This document shows positions 1 through 8,786 of a stretch of 64,000 nucleotides of DNA, one piece after another. The notes under the pieces are model-generated. The model made no database searches. It was not told the DNA's origin and saw only the letters and a list, made by a program, of their open reading frames with translations. Numbering within the stretch: position 1 is the first letter of the stretch; every line of letters begins with the position of its first letter. The position numbers and the translations under genes were made by a program. Source of the DNA: Gammaproteobacteria bacterium (GTDB lineage Bacteria; Pseudomonadota; Gammaproteobacteria; Steroidobacterales; Steroidobacteraceae); assembly GCA_003164785.1 (NCBI GenBank), contig PLUE01000037.1, positions 1-64,000 of the forward strand, written 5' to 3'.

Positions 1-1
1 C

Positions 2-1021
2 TACACCAACATCTGCCTGTATCACTGCGGGTTCTGCGCTTTCTCGAAGGGCCAAGGATCGAAGGATCTACGCGGGCCTGCGTACAATCTCGATCTCGAC
101 GAGGTCGCGCGACGCACGGTGGAGGCGTGGGCCGCGGGGGCCACGGAGGTGTGCCTGCAGGGCGGCATTCATCCGAGCTTCACCGGCAATACCTATTTGA
201 ACATCGTGCGCGCGGTCAAGGCGGCAGTTCCTGCGATGCACGTGCACGCCTTCTCGCCGCTGGAGGTGCAGCACGGCGCGAGCACGCTCGATCTGCCGCT
301 CGCCGCGTATCTGGAACAGCTGCGCGATGCCGGCCTCTCGACCTTGCCGGGCACCGCCGCCGAGATTCTGGACGATGAGATCCGCGACATCATCTGCCCG
401 GACAAATTGCGCACGGACGAGTGGCTGACCGTGATCGGCACCGCGCACGAGGTCGGGCTGCGCACCACCTCGACCATCATGTACGGGCATGTCGAGCAGC
501 CGGTGCACTGGGCCCGGCACCTGCGGCGGCTGCGGGCGCTGCAGGTGCGGACCGGCGGCATCAGCGAGTTCGTTCCTCTAGGATACGTGCACATGGAGGC
601 GCCGCTGTGGCGCAAGGGGCGCACGCGCTCGGGCCCGACCTTTCGCGAGGCGCTGCTCATGCATGCCGTGCCGCGGTTGGCGCTCAACCCGCTCATCAAG
701 AACATTCAGACCTCCTGGGTCAAGATGGGCGCGGACGGCGCCGCGGCGTGCCTGCAGGCCGGCGCGAATGATTTGGGGGGCACCTTGATGAACGAATCGA
801 TCACCCGCGCGGCGGGCGGCGTTCATGGGCAGGAACTCGACGCGGCCAGGCTCGAGGCGCTCGCGCAGAGCATCGGGCGTCCGGCGCGGCAGCGCAACAC
901 GTTGTACGGCATTCCGGGCGAGAGCGTCCTCGGCGAGAGCATTCTCGGGGCGACGGCCGGCGCGCCGCAGGCCGTCGGCGTGCGGGCCGAGGCCGCACCG
1001 GCAGGGCAGTTCACGTGCTGA
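2..1021 (+). CDS. cofH: FO synthase, CofH half (5' end outside window)
   Basis: Radical-SAM enzyme that joins a tyrosine-derived unit to the pyrimidine precursor to make 7,8-didemethyl-8-hydroxy-5-deazariboflavin (FO), the F420 chromophore. The frame is open from base 2, so the gene starts upstream. The first visible residues hold the iron-sulfur motif CLYHCGFC (CxxxCxxC) followed by AFSKG, which is the CofH rather than the CofG form. 339 residues are visible. It may be a stand-alone cofH or the second half of a fused cofGH (FbiC); the window cannot tell. It overlaps the next gene by 7 bp and so belongs to the F420 operon. Confidence 0.93.
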   Translation, partial: YTNICLYHCGFCAFSKGQGSKDLRGPAYNLDLDEVARRTVEAWAAGATEVCLQGGIHPSFTGNTYLNIVRAVKAAVPAMHVHAFSPLEVQHGASTLDLPLAAYLEQLRDAGLSTLPGTAAEILDDEIRDIICPDKLRTDEWLTVIGTAHEVGLRTTSTIMYGHVEQPVHWARHLRRLRALQVRTGGISEFVPLGYVHMEAPLWRKGRTRSGPTFREALLMHAVPRLALNPLIKNIQTSWVKMGADGAAACLQAGANDLGGTLMNESITRAAGGVHGQELDAARLEALAQSIGRPARQRNTLYGIPGESVLGESILGATAGAPQAVGVRAEAAPAGQFTC

Positions 1022-2019
1022 GACTGGGATACAAGGCATCGGCGGAGCAATTCGGACCGAACGAGCTCCTGGACTTTTCCATCCTGGCCGAGCAGGTTGG
1101 CTTCGATTCGGTTTTCATCAGCGATCACTTCCAGCCCTGGCGCCATACCGGCGGTCATGCGCCGTTCTCGATGGCGTGGATGGGCGCGCTGGGCGCGCGC
1201 ACGTCGCGGGTGCTGATCGGGACCAGCGTGCTCACCCCGACGTTTCGCTACCACCCCTCCGTCGTCGCGCAGGCGTTCGGCACCTTGGGCGTCATGTTCC
1301 CGGGGCGCATGATCCTGGGCGTCGGCACGGGGGAATCGCTGAACGAGGTGCCGGCCTCGGCCATGGCGTGGCCCGAACCGAAGGAACGCACCGCGCGCCT
1401 GAAGGAAGCGGTGGCGTTGATCCGGGCGCTGTGGAGCGGGGAGCGGGTCAGTTTCGAAGGCCAATATTATCGCACCGACAAGGCGACCATCTACGATCGG
1501 CCTGCCTCTCCGGTGCCGATCTACGTGGCGGCTGCAGGCCCGGTGATGGCGAAATATGCCGGTCAGACCGGTGACGGGCTCATCTGCACCAGTGGCAAGG
1601 CGCCCGAGCTGTACCGCGACACGTTGTTGCCGAACGTGGCGGCGGGCCTCGCGGCGGCCGGCCGTGAGCCGCAGGCGGTCGACATGATGATCGAGATGAA
1701 GGTTTCCTTCGATCCGGATCGACAGCGCGCCATGGAGGACACGCGCCATTGGGCCGCGCTCGCGCTCTCGCCCGAGGAGAAGATGTCGGTGGAGGACCCG
1801 ATCGAAATGGAGCGGCTCGCCGACCAGCTCACCGCCGAGCGCGCGGCGACGCGTTGGATCGTATCCACCGATCCGACGGAGCACGTGGAGAAGATTCGAC
1901 CCTATATCGAGATGGGGTTTCGGCACCTCGTGTTCCATGCGCCGGGCACCGAGCAGGCCCGGTTCCTCACTCTCTATTCAGAACAGGTTCTGCCTCGGCT
2001 GCGCGCGGAATTTGGCTGA
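1015..2019 (+). CDS. F420-dependent glucose-6-phosphate dehydrogenase-like LLM oxidoreductase
   Basis: A 334-residue luciferase-like (LLM) flavin/deazaflavin oxidoreductase with the length and N-terminal pattern of the Fgd family (GYKAS near the start, then FISDHFQPW and IGTSVLTPTFRYHP). Fgd enzymes reduce F420 with glucose-6-phosphate; relatives use other alcohols, so the substrate is inferred only from family resemblance. The start is a GTG inside the end of cofH (7-bp overlap). A gap of 19 bp separates it from cofE. A source of F420H2 inside the biosynthesis operon is consistent with the DDN-like and LLM candidates downstream. Confidence 0.85.
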   Translation: MLRLGYKASAEQFGPNELLDFSILAEQVGFDSVFISDHFQPWRHTGGHAPFSMAWMGALGARTSRVLIGTSVLTPTFRYHPSVVAQAFGTLGVMFPGRMILGVGTGESLNEVPASAMAWPEPKERTARLKEAVALIRALWSGERVSFEGQYYRTDKATIYDRPASPVPIYVAAAGPVMAKYAGQTGDGLICTSGKAPELYRDTLLPNVAAGLAAAGREPQAVDMMIEMKVSFDPDRQRAMEDTRHWAALALSPEEKMSVEDPIEMERLADQLTAERAATRWIVSTDPTEHVEKIRPYIEMGFRHLVFHAPGTEQARFLTLYSEQVLPRLRAEFG

Positions 2020-2038
2020 AGCGGCCGCAGGCGGATCG

Positions 2039-2824
2039 ATGATCTTGGCTGAACTGCGGCTCGTTGCGTTGCCGGGTTTCCCGCGCGTCGCGGGCGGCGA
2101 CGATCTGGCGACCTTCACCACCGAATCCCTGGCGCGCGCCGGACTCGCGCTGGCGTCCGACGATGTGCTCGTGTTCGCGCAGAAAATCGTCTCCAAGGCC
2201 GAAGGGCGCTGCATCGACCTGGCGACCGTGACGCCGGGCGCGCGAGCATTGGAGTTGGCGGCGCTGGTGCAGAAGGATCCCCGGCTGGTCGAACTGGTCT
2301 TGAGCGAGTCGCGCCGCGTGGTGCGCACCGCCAAGGACGTGCTGATCGTCGAACATCGGTTGGGACTCATCATGGCCAACGCCGGCATCGATCAATCCAA
2401 CGTCGCGGACCCCGGGCGGGGCGAGTTTGCGCTGTTGCTGCCCGAAGACCCGGACGCCAGCGCGACGCGCTTGCGGGATCGATTGGGCGAGTTGACGGGA
2501 TGCCGGCCCGGTGTGGTGATCAGTGACAGCTTCGGGCGGCCCTGGCGCGTCGGCACGGTCGGGGTCGCGATCGGCTGCGCGGGCGTTGCGGCGACGCTCG
2601 ACCTGCGAGGGCAGCGTGACATGTTCGGTCGCGTGCTGCGCGTGAGTGTCGTCGGGCATGCCGACGAGCTGGCATCGGCCGCCTCCATTCTCATGGGGCA
2701 GGGGAGTGAGGCGCGTCCGGTCGTGCTGATCCGGGGCGTCGGCGGCGCTGCCGTTGGCGGCCCGACGTTGGACCAGCCGGCCAGTGCGCTGATCCGGCCG
2801 CCGCAGCAGGATCTGTTCCGATGA
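2039..2824 (+). CDS. cofE: Coenzyme F420-0:L-glutamate ligase
   Basis: Adds gamma-linked glutamates to F420-0 using GTP. It is 261 residues from the ATG at 2039, close to the roughly 250 residues of single-domain CofE. The frame stays open further upstream, but the family N-terminus (MILAELRLVALPGFP) begins here. Family segments include the VFAQKIVSKAEGR stretch near residue 45, the ANAGIDQSN motif near 115 and SDSFGRPWR near 160. No C-terminal nitroreductase domain is present, unlike actinobacterial FbiB. The last bases overlap the cofD start (ATGA). Confidence 0.94.
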   Translation: MILAELRLVALPGFPRVAGGDDLATFTTESLARAGLALASDDVLVFAQKIVSKAEGRCIDLATVTPGARALELAALVQKDPRLVELVLSESRRVVRTAKDVLIVEHRLGLIMANAGIDQSNVADPGRGEFALLLPEDPDASATRLRDRLGELTGCRPGVVISDSFGRPWRVGTVGVAIGCAGVAATLDLRGQRDMFGRVLRVSVVGHADELASAASILMGQGSEARPVVLIRGVGGAAVGGPTLDQPASALIRPPQQDLFR

Positions 2825-3771
2825 CGGGTCACGTGGTCGCGCTCAGCGGCGGCGTGGGGGGCGCGAAGCTCGCCCATGGACTGGCGCTGGCGTTGGCATC
2901 GGCATCGGAAGACCTGACCCTCATCGTCAACACGGGCGACGACTTCGAGCATCTGGGCCTGCACATCGCGCCGGATCTGGATTCGGTGGTGTACGCCCTG
3001 GCGGGTCTGTCGGATCCCGTGCGCGGCTGGGGCCGACGCGATGAGAGCTGGACCTTCATGAAGGCGCTGGCGGGGTTGGGCGGTGACACCTGGTTTCAAC
3101 TGGGCGATGGCGACCTGGCCATGCACGTGCAGCGCAGCCTGCGCCTCGCGCAAGGCGCGACACTCACTCAGGCGACCGCTGAACTTTGCCAAGCGCTCGG
3201 CATCGTCACGCGGGTGCTGCCGATGAGCGACGACCCCGTGCGCACCCGCGTCCGGACCGAAGAAGGCTGGTTGGATTTCCAGGATTACTTCGTGCGCTTG
3301 CAGTGCCGGCCGGCCGTGCGGGGCTTCACGTTCGCGGGTGCCGAGGGCGCCCGGGCGCAACCCGACGTGCTCGCCGCCCTGCAGCGACCGGATCTGCGCG
3401 CCATCATCATCTGTCCCTCGAATCCGTTCGTGAGCGTCGAGCCTATCCTGGCGGTGCCCGGGATACGCGCGGCCATCGAGCGGGCGGCCGCGCCGGTGAT
3501 TGCCGTCACGCCCATCATCGGCGGCAAGGCGATCAAGGGTCCGGCGGCGAAGATGATGACCGAGCTGGGACTCGAGGTGACCGGTGCGGCGGTCGCCGCA
3601 CGGTACGTGGGCCTCATCGATGGCTTCATCGTCGACCAGGGGGATCCGATTCCGGATGGATTGTCGGGCATCCGATTCTTTCGAACGGCGACGCTGATGA
3701 GTACCACCGACGATCGCCTGAGCCTGGCCCGCGCCGCCCTGGCGGCGGCCGACACGTTCAATACGAGGTGA
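2821..3771 (+). CDS. cofD: 2-phospho-L-lactate transferase
   Basis: Transfers the phospholactyl (or phosphoenolpyruvyl) moiety of its GDP-activated donor to FO, giving F420-0 or its dehydro form. 316 residues. The N-terminal nucleotide-binding loop [12 protein letters not shown] is at residues 9-20, followed by [11 protein letters not shown] near 38 and CPSNPFVSV near 200, all typical of CofD. It is translationally coupled to cofE by ATGA. CofC, which makes the GDP-activated donor, is not in the window and is presumably elsewhere. Confidence 0.95.
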   Translation: MTGHVVALSGGVGGAKLAHGLALALASASEDLTLIVNTGDDFEHLGLHIAPDLDSVVYALAGLSDPVRGWGRRDESWTFMKALAGLGGDTWFQLGDGDLAMHVQRSLRLAQGATLTQATAELCQALGIVTRVLPMSDDPVRTRVRTEEGWLDFQDYFVRLQCRPAVRGFTFAGAEGARAQPDVLAALQRPDLRAIIICPSNPFVSVEPILAVPGIRAAIERAAAPVIAVTPIIGGKAIKGPAAKMMTELGLEVTGAAVAARYVGLIDGFIVDQGDPIPDGLSGIRFFRTATLMSTTDDRLSLARAALAAADTFNTR

Positions 3772-3884
3772 CGGCCAACGCTGAGGTGATGCCGATTCGA
3801 CGGGCATGCCTGCCTGTCGCATAAAGCCGGCCGCGGGCGTATCGTAAGGCATCATCACGACCCAAGCACATTCCGGAGACCATC

Positions 3885-4340
3885 ATGGCTGAAACTACCT
3901 TACCCGCCGAACTCCCCGATTGGATCAAGAACCATCTCGCGCGCTACATCGAGACCGACGGCGAGGACGGATATTACTGGGACGCCACCGTGGGCGGCGG
4001 CAAGGGCCTGGTGACCACGTTGCTGCTCACGACCACCGGGCGCAAGTCCGGACGGGTGTTGACCCTGCCCCTGATCTTCGGCGAGTTCGACGGCAAGTAT
4101 GTCGTTGTCGCGTCCAAAGGCGGCGCGCCGGAGCATCCGGCGTGGTATTTGAATCTGGCGGCCAATCCCGAGGTGCATGTCCAGGTGAAGGCGGACAAGT
4201 TCAAGGCGGTGGCGCATACCGCGGACGCGACGGAGCGCGCGGCGCTTTGGCCCAAGATGGTCGAGATCTATGGGCCGTACGCGGACTACCAGAAGAAGAC
4301 CGACCGGCAGATTCCGGTGGTCGTGCTGACGCGCGCGTAA
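3885..4340 (+). CDS. Deazaflavin (F420)-dependent nitroreductase/quinone reductase, DDN family
   Basis: A 151-residue split-barrel protein of the DDN / F420H2-quinone reductase family. Recognisable segments are TTTGRKSGRVLTLPL (residues 49-63), VVASKGGAPEHPAWYLNL (about 74-91) and a C-terminal PVVVLTR strand. Members use F420H2 to reduce quinones or nitro compounds; the substrate here is unknown. The gene follows cofD after 113 bp and has a GGAG-like ribosome site before the ATG. Its position beside F420 biosynthesis supports F420 as the cofactor. Confidence 0.88.
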   Translation: MAETTLPAELPDWIKNHLARYIETDGEDGYYWDATVGGGKGLVTTLLLTTTGRKSGRVLTLPLIFGEFDGKYVVVASKGGAPEHPAWYLNLAANPEVHVQVKADKFKAVAHTADATERAALWPKMVEIYGPYADYQKKTDRQIPVVVLTRA

Positions 4341-4354
4341 GCGCGCTAGGGCTT

Positions 4355-4370
4355 GGGCGCTTGCGCGCCC
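4355..4370. terminator. Hairpin between convergent genes
   Basis: GGGCGC, loop TTGC, then GCGCCC: a perfect 6-bp GC stem between the ends of the DDN-like gene (+) and the LLM gene (-). No U-tract follows on either strand, so terminator function is inferred from position and stem only. Confidence 0.4.
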
Positions 4371-4404
4371 GGGCTCGTGGGCGCGGCGCAAAGCGAGGCG
4401 CGCT

Positions 4405-5280
4405 TCAAAACCCAGCCACCGCCGGGATGATGTCGCGGCCGAACGTCTCCAGCGGCGTGATGTCCTGGACATTGGGGATGTTGAAGATGGCCTGGTGCAC
4501 GCCGATGGCGGCGAGCGTCCGGCAATGCTCGATCACGTCGTTCGCGCCCATCTTGCCGGGTCGAAGATCGACCGTGCCCAGCGTGGTCTTTTCGATCGAG
4601 TCGTAATCGCGGCCCAGCGCATCGCAGTGCTGCCGCAGGATCGCGAGCTTCGCCCGCACCGTCTCGGGCGGTCCAAACAAGTTGCAGGCATCCGCGTATT
4701 GCGCCACCAGCCGCAGCGTCTTCTTCTCGCCGCCGCCCGCCACGAGGATCGGCGGATGCGGGCGGGAAAGTGGCTGCGGGCTGCACAGGGTTTCCTCGAG
4801 TTGGTTGTGCTTGCCGTGATAAGGACCGTTGTTGGCCGACCACATCTGCTTGGCGATCTGCAGCGCTTCTTCCAGCAGTTCGAACCGCACACCGAGCGGC
4901 GGAAACGGCGTGCCGAGCCCCTTCGCTTCCTTTTCGTTCCACGCGGCGCCGATGGCGAAGTAGGCGCGTCCGCCGGATAGCACATCGAGCGTCGTCGCGG
5001 TCTTGACGAGGATGCCGGGATAGCGATAGATCACGCCGGTCACGAGGGTGCCGAGCTTGACGCTGTCCGTGACGGCCGCCAGGTAGCCCAGTGTGCTGTA
5101 GCCTTCGAGCATGTCGTTCTCGGGCGGCCCGATCATGCTGATCTGGAAGAAGTGGTCCATCACCCACACGCTGTAGAAGCCTGCATGCTCGGCCGCCCGG
5201 GCAATGCGCGTCAAGGTGGCGGAAATGTTCGCCGGACCGCCGGGCCAGGTGAAATTCGGGATTTGCAGGCCGATTTTCAT
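4405..5280 (-). CDS. LLM-class F420-dependent oxidoreductase
   Basis: A 291-residue luciferase-like monooxygenase-family protein starting MKIGLQIPNFTWPGG, with VWVMDHFFQ near residue 39, LGTLVTGVIYRYP near 77 and GAAWNEKEAKGLG near 111. This is the form annotated as F420-dependent rather than FMN-dependent. The reaction is not predictable. A strong ribosome site (GGAGG, 4 bp spacing) decides the start. It is convergent with the DDN-like gene and is the third F420-linked candidate here (with the Fgd-like and DDN-like genes). Confidence 0.82.
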   Translation of the reverse strand: MKIGLQIPNFTWPGGPANISATLTRIARAAEHAGFYSVWVMDHFFQISMIGPPENDMLEGYSTLGYLAAVTDSVKLGTLVTGVIYRYPGILVKTATTLDVLSGGRAYFAIGAAWNEKEAKGLGTPFPPLGVRFELLEEALQIAKQMWSANNGPYHGKHNQLEETLCSPQPLSRPHPPILVAGGGEKKTLRLVAQYADACNLFGPPETVRAKLAILRQHCDALGRDYDSIEKTTLGTVDLRPGKMGANDVIEHCRTLAAIGVHQAIFNIPNVQDITPLETFGRDIIPAVAGF

Positions 5281-5509
5281 GTCGCCTCCTCGTGGAAAAA
5301 CAGGCGTCCACTATAAGTCAACGCGTCGCGCTTCGTTGTCAATCTTACGAACTCGAACGTCTGATGGTTGCCCGTCGGCCCCCGCTTTGTGCGCTACGAT
5401 CCGCGCGCGAGGCGCATGCGCCAACCCTCGCCATGCAGGCGGCCCGGCCGAAGGTTTGGTAATAACGGGTGAAGAATGCGAGCATAGCCTCAGTGGATCA
5501 CGGTGCCCT

Positions 5510-6595
5510 GTGTTGAACTTTGAATTTGTTGCTCAACCGGCGGCTCGCCCCGCGCGAGGTAGTCTGTTCTCGCGAGGGGAGTGGACTCGTTTGAGCCTCC
5601 TGTATGGGTTTATTGCTCTCCTTCATGTAGTGGGTTGGGGGACCTATCTGCATTATGCCGCCAGCTATCCGCAACTCGTAGGCCTCGGTTTCGTCGCTTA
5701 TATGTTCGGATTGCGACACGCATTCGATGCCGACCACATTGCGGCGGTCGACGATACGGTCCGCTTCATGTTGCAGAAGGGCAAGCAGCCTTTGAGCGTC
5801 GGCTTTTTCTTCTCATTGGGTCACTCCACCATCGTGCTCATTCTTGCCATTTGTATCGCGTTCGCAGCAACCGCCGTCAAAACCGGGATGCCCTATCTCA
5901 AAAGCTGGGGAGCGATCATCGGAGCCAGCGTCTCCGGGACGTTTTTATGGATTATCGGCATCATCAACCTTTTGGTGCTCCTTGATATCCTAAAAATTTG
6001 GACGAAGGCGAAATCGGGCAATCACAACCACGCACATCTCGAGGCTCTCCTTCAAAAAAGGGGATTTCTGAATCGCCTTTTCGGGGGCAGCCTGCAAAGG
6101 CTCATGAATCACAGCTGGCAAATGTACCCTTTGGGCCTGTTGTTTGGGCTTGGCTTCGACACGGCATCAGAAGTAGGTCTGCTCGCCATGACAGCGGGGG
6201 CCTCGGCGGGGAATCTCCCGATCCCTGCGGTCCTGTGCCTACCCATCCTATTCGCGGCTGGTATGACGCTTATGGACACCACCGATGGCGTACTGATGTC
6301 TAAAGCCTACAACTGGGCCTTTCTGAATCCGTTGCGAAAAATCTTCTACAACATCACCACAACGGGACTCTCGGTAACGGTGGCACTGGGCGTCGGCACT
6401 ATCGAGTTGCTGCAGGTATTGATCGGTCTTTTAGATCTCCATGGAAACTTATTTGACTTCGTGGCCGCGTTGAATTTTGGTGTGTTGGGATACGTCATCG
6501 CCGGCATGTTCCTCCTGGCATGGGGTTTGTCGGTGGCATTTTGGAAATTTGGGCGCGTCGAGCAGCGCTGTTCCACGCAAGACACGACAGGATGA
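5510..6595 (+). CDS. Nickel/cobalt permease, NiCoT (HoxN/NixA) family
   Basis: Inner-membrane high-affinity Ni2+/Co2+ transporter with about eight membrane segments. The family signature RHAFDADHI lies at residues 69-77 in the second helix, with the further motifs GLGFDTASEVGLL and MTLMDTTDG, so the transporter is intact. The open frame runs upstream to 5204, but sequence before about 5510 does not resemble the family; I chose the GTG at 5510 (TTG at 5513 is possible). Codon usage is clearly AT-richer than the F420 genes, which suggests acquisition from elsewhere. No nickel enzyme or cobalamin gene adjoins it, so Ni versus Co is open. Confidence 0.9.
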   Translation: MLNFEFVAQPAARPARGSLFSRGEWTRLSLLYGFIALLHVVGWGTYLHYAASYPQLVGLGFVAYMFGLRHAFDADHIAAVDDTVRFMLQKGKQPLSVGFFFSLGHSTIVLILAICIAFAATAVKTGMPYLKSWGAIIGASVSGTFLWIIGIINLLVLLDILKIWTKAKSGNHNHAHLEALLQKRGFLNRLFGGSLQRLMNHSWQMYPLGLLFGLGFDTASEVGLLAMTAGASAGNLPIPAVLCLPILFAAGMTLMDTTDGVLMSKAYNWAFLNPLRKIFYNITTTGLSVTVALGVGTIELLQVLIGLLDLHGNLFDFVAALNFGVLGYVIAGMFLLAWGLSVAFWKFGRVEQRCSTQDTTG

Positions 6596-6627
6596 GCGTC
6601 ATACGGCGAGCGAGGCTGGGCTTCGCG

Positions 6628-6948
6628 CTACTCGGTAAATATTTCCCGCAGCGTGCTCAACGTGGCCGCCAGTGTCTTGGTCGAAACAGTCCCAAGCCTT
6701 TTGGTGAGTCTTGATTTGTCGACCGTCCGCACTTGGTCCAACAGGAGCAGCCCGCTTTTGCCGCCGTGAGTAAGGGCGACGCGAAACGGCGCAGCCCTGC
6801 TCTTGGTGGTCATCGGTGCAAGGATGACGGTCCGCAGGTTGTCGTGCAATTCGGGTGGCGATATCACCACGCAAGGTCTGGATTTTCGGATTTCGCTGCC
6901 GATGGTGGGGTCGAGATTGACGAGCCAAATATCCCCGCGTGCTACCAC
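6628..6948 (-). CDS. mazF: MazF/PemK-type endoribonuclease toxin (module 1)
   Basis: A 106-residue MazF-family mRNA interferase: RGDIWLVNLDPTIGSE at the N-terminus, then RPCVVISPPE and TVILAPMTTK, the core strands of the PemK/MazF fold. It should cleave mRNA when released from its antitoxin. The GTG start overlaps the end of the antitoxin gene by 7 bp, the usual antitoxin-first coupling. Full family length, with no sign of decay. Confidence 0.92.
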   Translation of the reverse strand: MVARGDIWLVNLDPTIGSEIRKSRPCVVISPPELHDNLRTVILAPMTTKSRAAPFRVALTHGGKSGLLLLDQVRTVDKSRLTKRLGTVSTKTLAATLSTLREIFTE

Positions 6949-7199
6949 GCCAAGTCCTCGTCGCTGGCATTGCCGAATTCGCCCAAGACCAGGTCATCAT
7001 CGCCTCTTTCCGCGATACTCTTGGCCGCCTCTGCCCATCCCGAGCGCGCCGGCTTCGCGGCACGTCGCAGCACGAGTGCATCTCCCTCCACGGTTACCTC
7101 GGCATACCCTTCGAGGCCTATCTGGGCCAAAAGAGGCTTCGGAATGACGATCCCCTGCGAGTTGCCGATTTGTCGAATAGCAATTTGAAGGCGCTTCAT
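6942..7199 (-). CDS. mazE: MazE/AbrB-type antitoxin (module 1)
   Basis: An 85-residue antitoxin. The N-terminal AbrB-like DNA-binding fold is visible as IRQIGNSQGIVIPKPLL (residues 8-24); the acidic C-terminus (SDEDLAW) is the expected toxin-binding tail. I chose the ATG at 7199 although the frame opens earlier, because the fold starts at this methionine and a promoter with an overlapping palindrome lies just upstream. Confidence 0.9.
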   Translation of the reverse strand: MKRLQIAIRQIGNSQGIVIPKPLLAQIGLEGYAEVTVEGDALVLRRAAKPARSGWAEAAKSIAERGDDDLVLGEFGNASDEDLAW

Positions 7200-7203
7200 A
7201 ATA

Positions 7204-7237
7204 ATAACAATGTTATACCGAAACCGGGTCGCGTCAA
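7204..7237 (-). promoter_or_regulatory. mazEF module 1 promoter and operator
   Basis: On the minus strand, TTGACG (7237-7232) is followed 16 bp later by TAACAT, a plausible sigma-70 pair. Overlapping the -10 is a perfect palindrome ATAACA-A-TGTTAT (7204-7216), only 5 bp from the mazE start. Its position fits autorepression by the MazEF complex. Confidence 0.6.
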
Positions 7238-7292
7238 GTTCCACGGCATCGCGGTGGTCCGGGCGGAATCGCGCCCCGACGGCCTGCGGACC

Positions 7293-8474
7293 CTAGCCGA
7301 ATTTGACCGGCGCCTGCGCCAGCCGAAATTCCGGAATGCGCTCGCGCAGCAGGTCGTGAAACTCGAGCATGCAATGCTCGAGCGTCGACAGCGGGCCCGG
7401 TCTGTAGCTGCTCGATTCGAGCCCGCGCTGCACCCGCTCGCACAGCCACTTGTCCTCGTTGTTGACGGACGCGTTGATGCGGCCGCTCAAAAAGCGCACG
7501 GCGCGCATCTCGCGGCTCGCGCCGGGAAGCCCGAATACGGCGCCGCGAATGATGCACTTGCCCGGGCCGGCCGGCAGCACCTGAAAGAAATCCATCTGGT
7601 CGGGATACACGTCGATGCCGAGATTCGGCAGCGCGCTATAGAACCGCCAGCAGCGGCGTTGATCCTCGGGCAGATACGTGGCGGCACGCCCGATCAGCGA
7701 TTGATACAGGCCCTCGGACCAGCGCGAGGAGCGGTTCGCACGCAGCCAGCTAGTGCCGCGCGCGACGCCCGGCACCGTGACTTGGTCGTCATAGTCCGGC
7801 GTGAACATCCGATACAGGCCGGGATGTCCGATGGGCACGTGGTACGACTCGAGATAGTTGTCCATCGCGATCTTCCAGTCGACGTTCCATACATCCGACG
7901 TGATGGGGCCGAGCGGCATCATCTCGTCGGTGCGATAGGGCTTCAGTTCCTCGCCGAGTTTGCCCCATACCGTTGACACGGGCGGCGGATAGCTGCCGTC
8001 CGGCTGGGCGGCGAGGCACACGAACACGAAACCGAAGGCGAGATCGACGCGCACGGTGCGCAGCCCATGCTCGGATCGATCCAGCCCGGGAAAGCTGTCG
8101 CGCACCGGCATGCCGATGAGACCGCCGTCGTGACGGTAGGTCCAGCCGTGATACGGGCAGGTGATGGTGGCGGGGCAATTTCCCGAGCCATCGAGCAGGC
8201 GTGCGCCGCGATGCCGGCACACGTTATGGAAGGCCCGGATCGAGCCGTCACGGTCGCGCAGCACGAGCACGCTCTCGGAACCTAAGTCGAAGGTTTCGTA
8301 GTCGCCGGCCTTGGGGATCGAGTTCACGTGACACACGATCTGCCAGCTGGGCATGAGGATGCGCTCATGCTCGAGGCGGGTCATTTCCGGGTGGTTGTAC
8401 ACCCACGCCGGCAGCGCATGCGCCAGGCGGGGTTCGAGTCGGGGCGCGAGAGTCGCGGCGGCGGGGCTGTTCAC
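7293..8474 (-). CDS. Rieske non-heme iron oxygenase, alpha subunit
   Basis: A 393-residue terminal oxygenase. The Rieske [2Fe-2S] ligands are C86/H88 and C106/H109 (CRHRG and CPYHGW). The catalytic domain has DNYLESYHVPIGH near residue 215, giving the Asp that bridges to the neighbouring Rieske centre and two His ligands of the mononuclear iron. The substrate is unknown; aromatic and quaternary-amine oxygenases both fit. The start is GTG with GGAG 8 bp upstream. No reductase or beta-subunit gene adjoins it. It is divergent from the PotA-like ATPase across a region with two matched palindromes. Confidence 0.88.
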   Translation of the reverse strand: MNSPAAATLAPRLEPRLAHALPAWVYNHPEMTRLEHERILMPSWQIVCHVNSIPKAGDYETFDLGSESVLVLRDRDGSIRAFHNVCRHRGARLLDGSGNCPATITCPYHGWTYRHDGGLIGMPVRDSFPGLDRSEHGLRTVRVDLAFGFVFVCLAAQPDGSYPPPVSTVWGKLGEELKPYRTDEMMPLGPITSDVWNVDWKIAMDNYLESYHVPIGHPGLYRMFTPDYDDQVTVPGVARGTSWLRANRSSRWSEGLYQSLIGRAATYLPEDQRRCWRFYSALPNLGIDVYPDQMDFFQVLPAGPGKCIIRGAVFGLPGASREMRAVRFLSGRINASVNNEDKWLCERVQRGLESSSYRPGPLSTLEHCMLEFHDLLRERIPEFRLAQAPVKFG

Positions 8475-8786
8475 GGGGACGTCTCCGTCACGATTATATG
8501 AGCATACAATCTACCCCTATGGCGGAAAACAGGCAAGAAAAGCCGAAAAGTCGTGATCGTTATATAGTCATATAATAGAACTGGACGCGCGGCGACGCCA
8601 ATGATACGTTCCGGACCGATTGCGCACCCGCCGGCGCTACCCGCTTGCGGCGTCCACATGACGCTTGCTATGGTCGATCGGATGGTGAGTCGTCGAATCG
8701 GGAATCGAGGTGGGGCCTGACATGTTATTTGCATCATTTGCATCGCAGCACGGACGGTTGGATCAGCAGAGCGAGTCCTGAGGCAC
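8475..8786. promoter_or_regulatory. Divergent promoter region with twin palindromic operators
   Basis: A 312-bp gene-free, AT-rich region between the Rieske gene (-) and the ATPase gene (+). It contains TTATAT-N4-ATACAA at 8494-8509 and TTATAT-N4-ATATAA at 8560-8575: the same 16-bp palindrome twice, 66 bp apart, the second perfect and the first with one mismatch. The left copy lies 20 bp upstream of the Rieske start. No regulator gene adjoins it. The rest (8600-8786) shows nothing I recognise. Confidence 0.5.

Noticed and set aside
2392-3858. 488-codon minus-strand frame opposite cofE/cofD
   Set aside because: Antisense shadow; low-complexity Arg/His-rich product, whereas cofE and cofD are unambiguous.
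5281-5509. Possible cobalamin or nickel riboswitch before the Ni/Co permease
   Set aside because: No B12-box or conserved cobalamin-aptamer core found by eye; only irregular GC hairpins.
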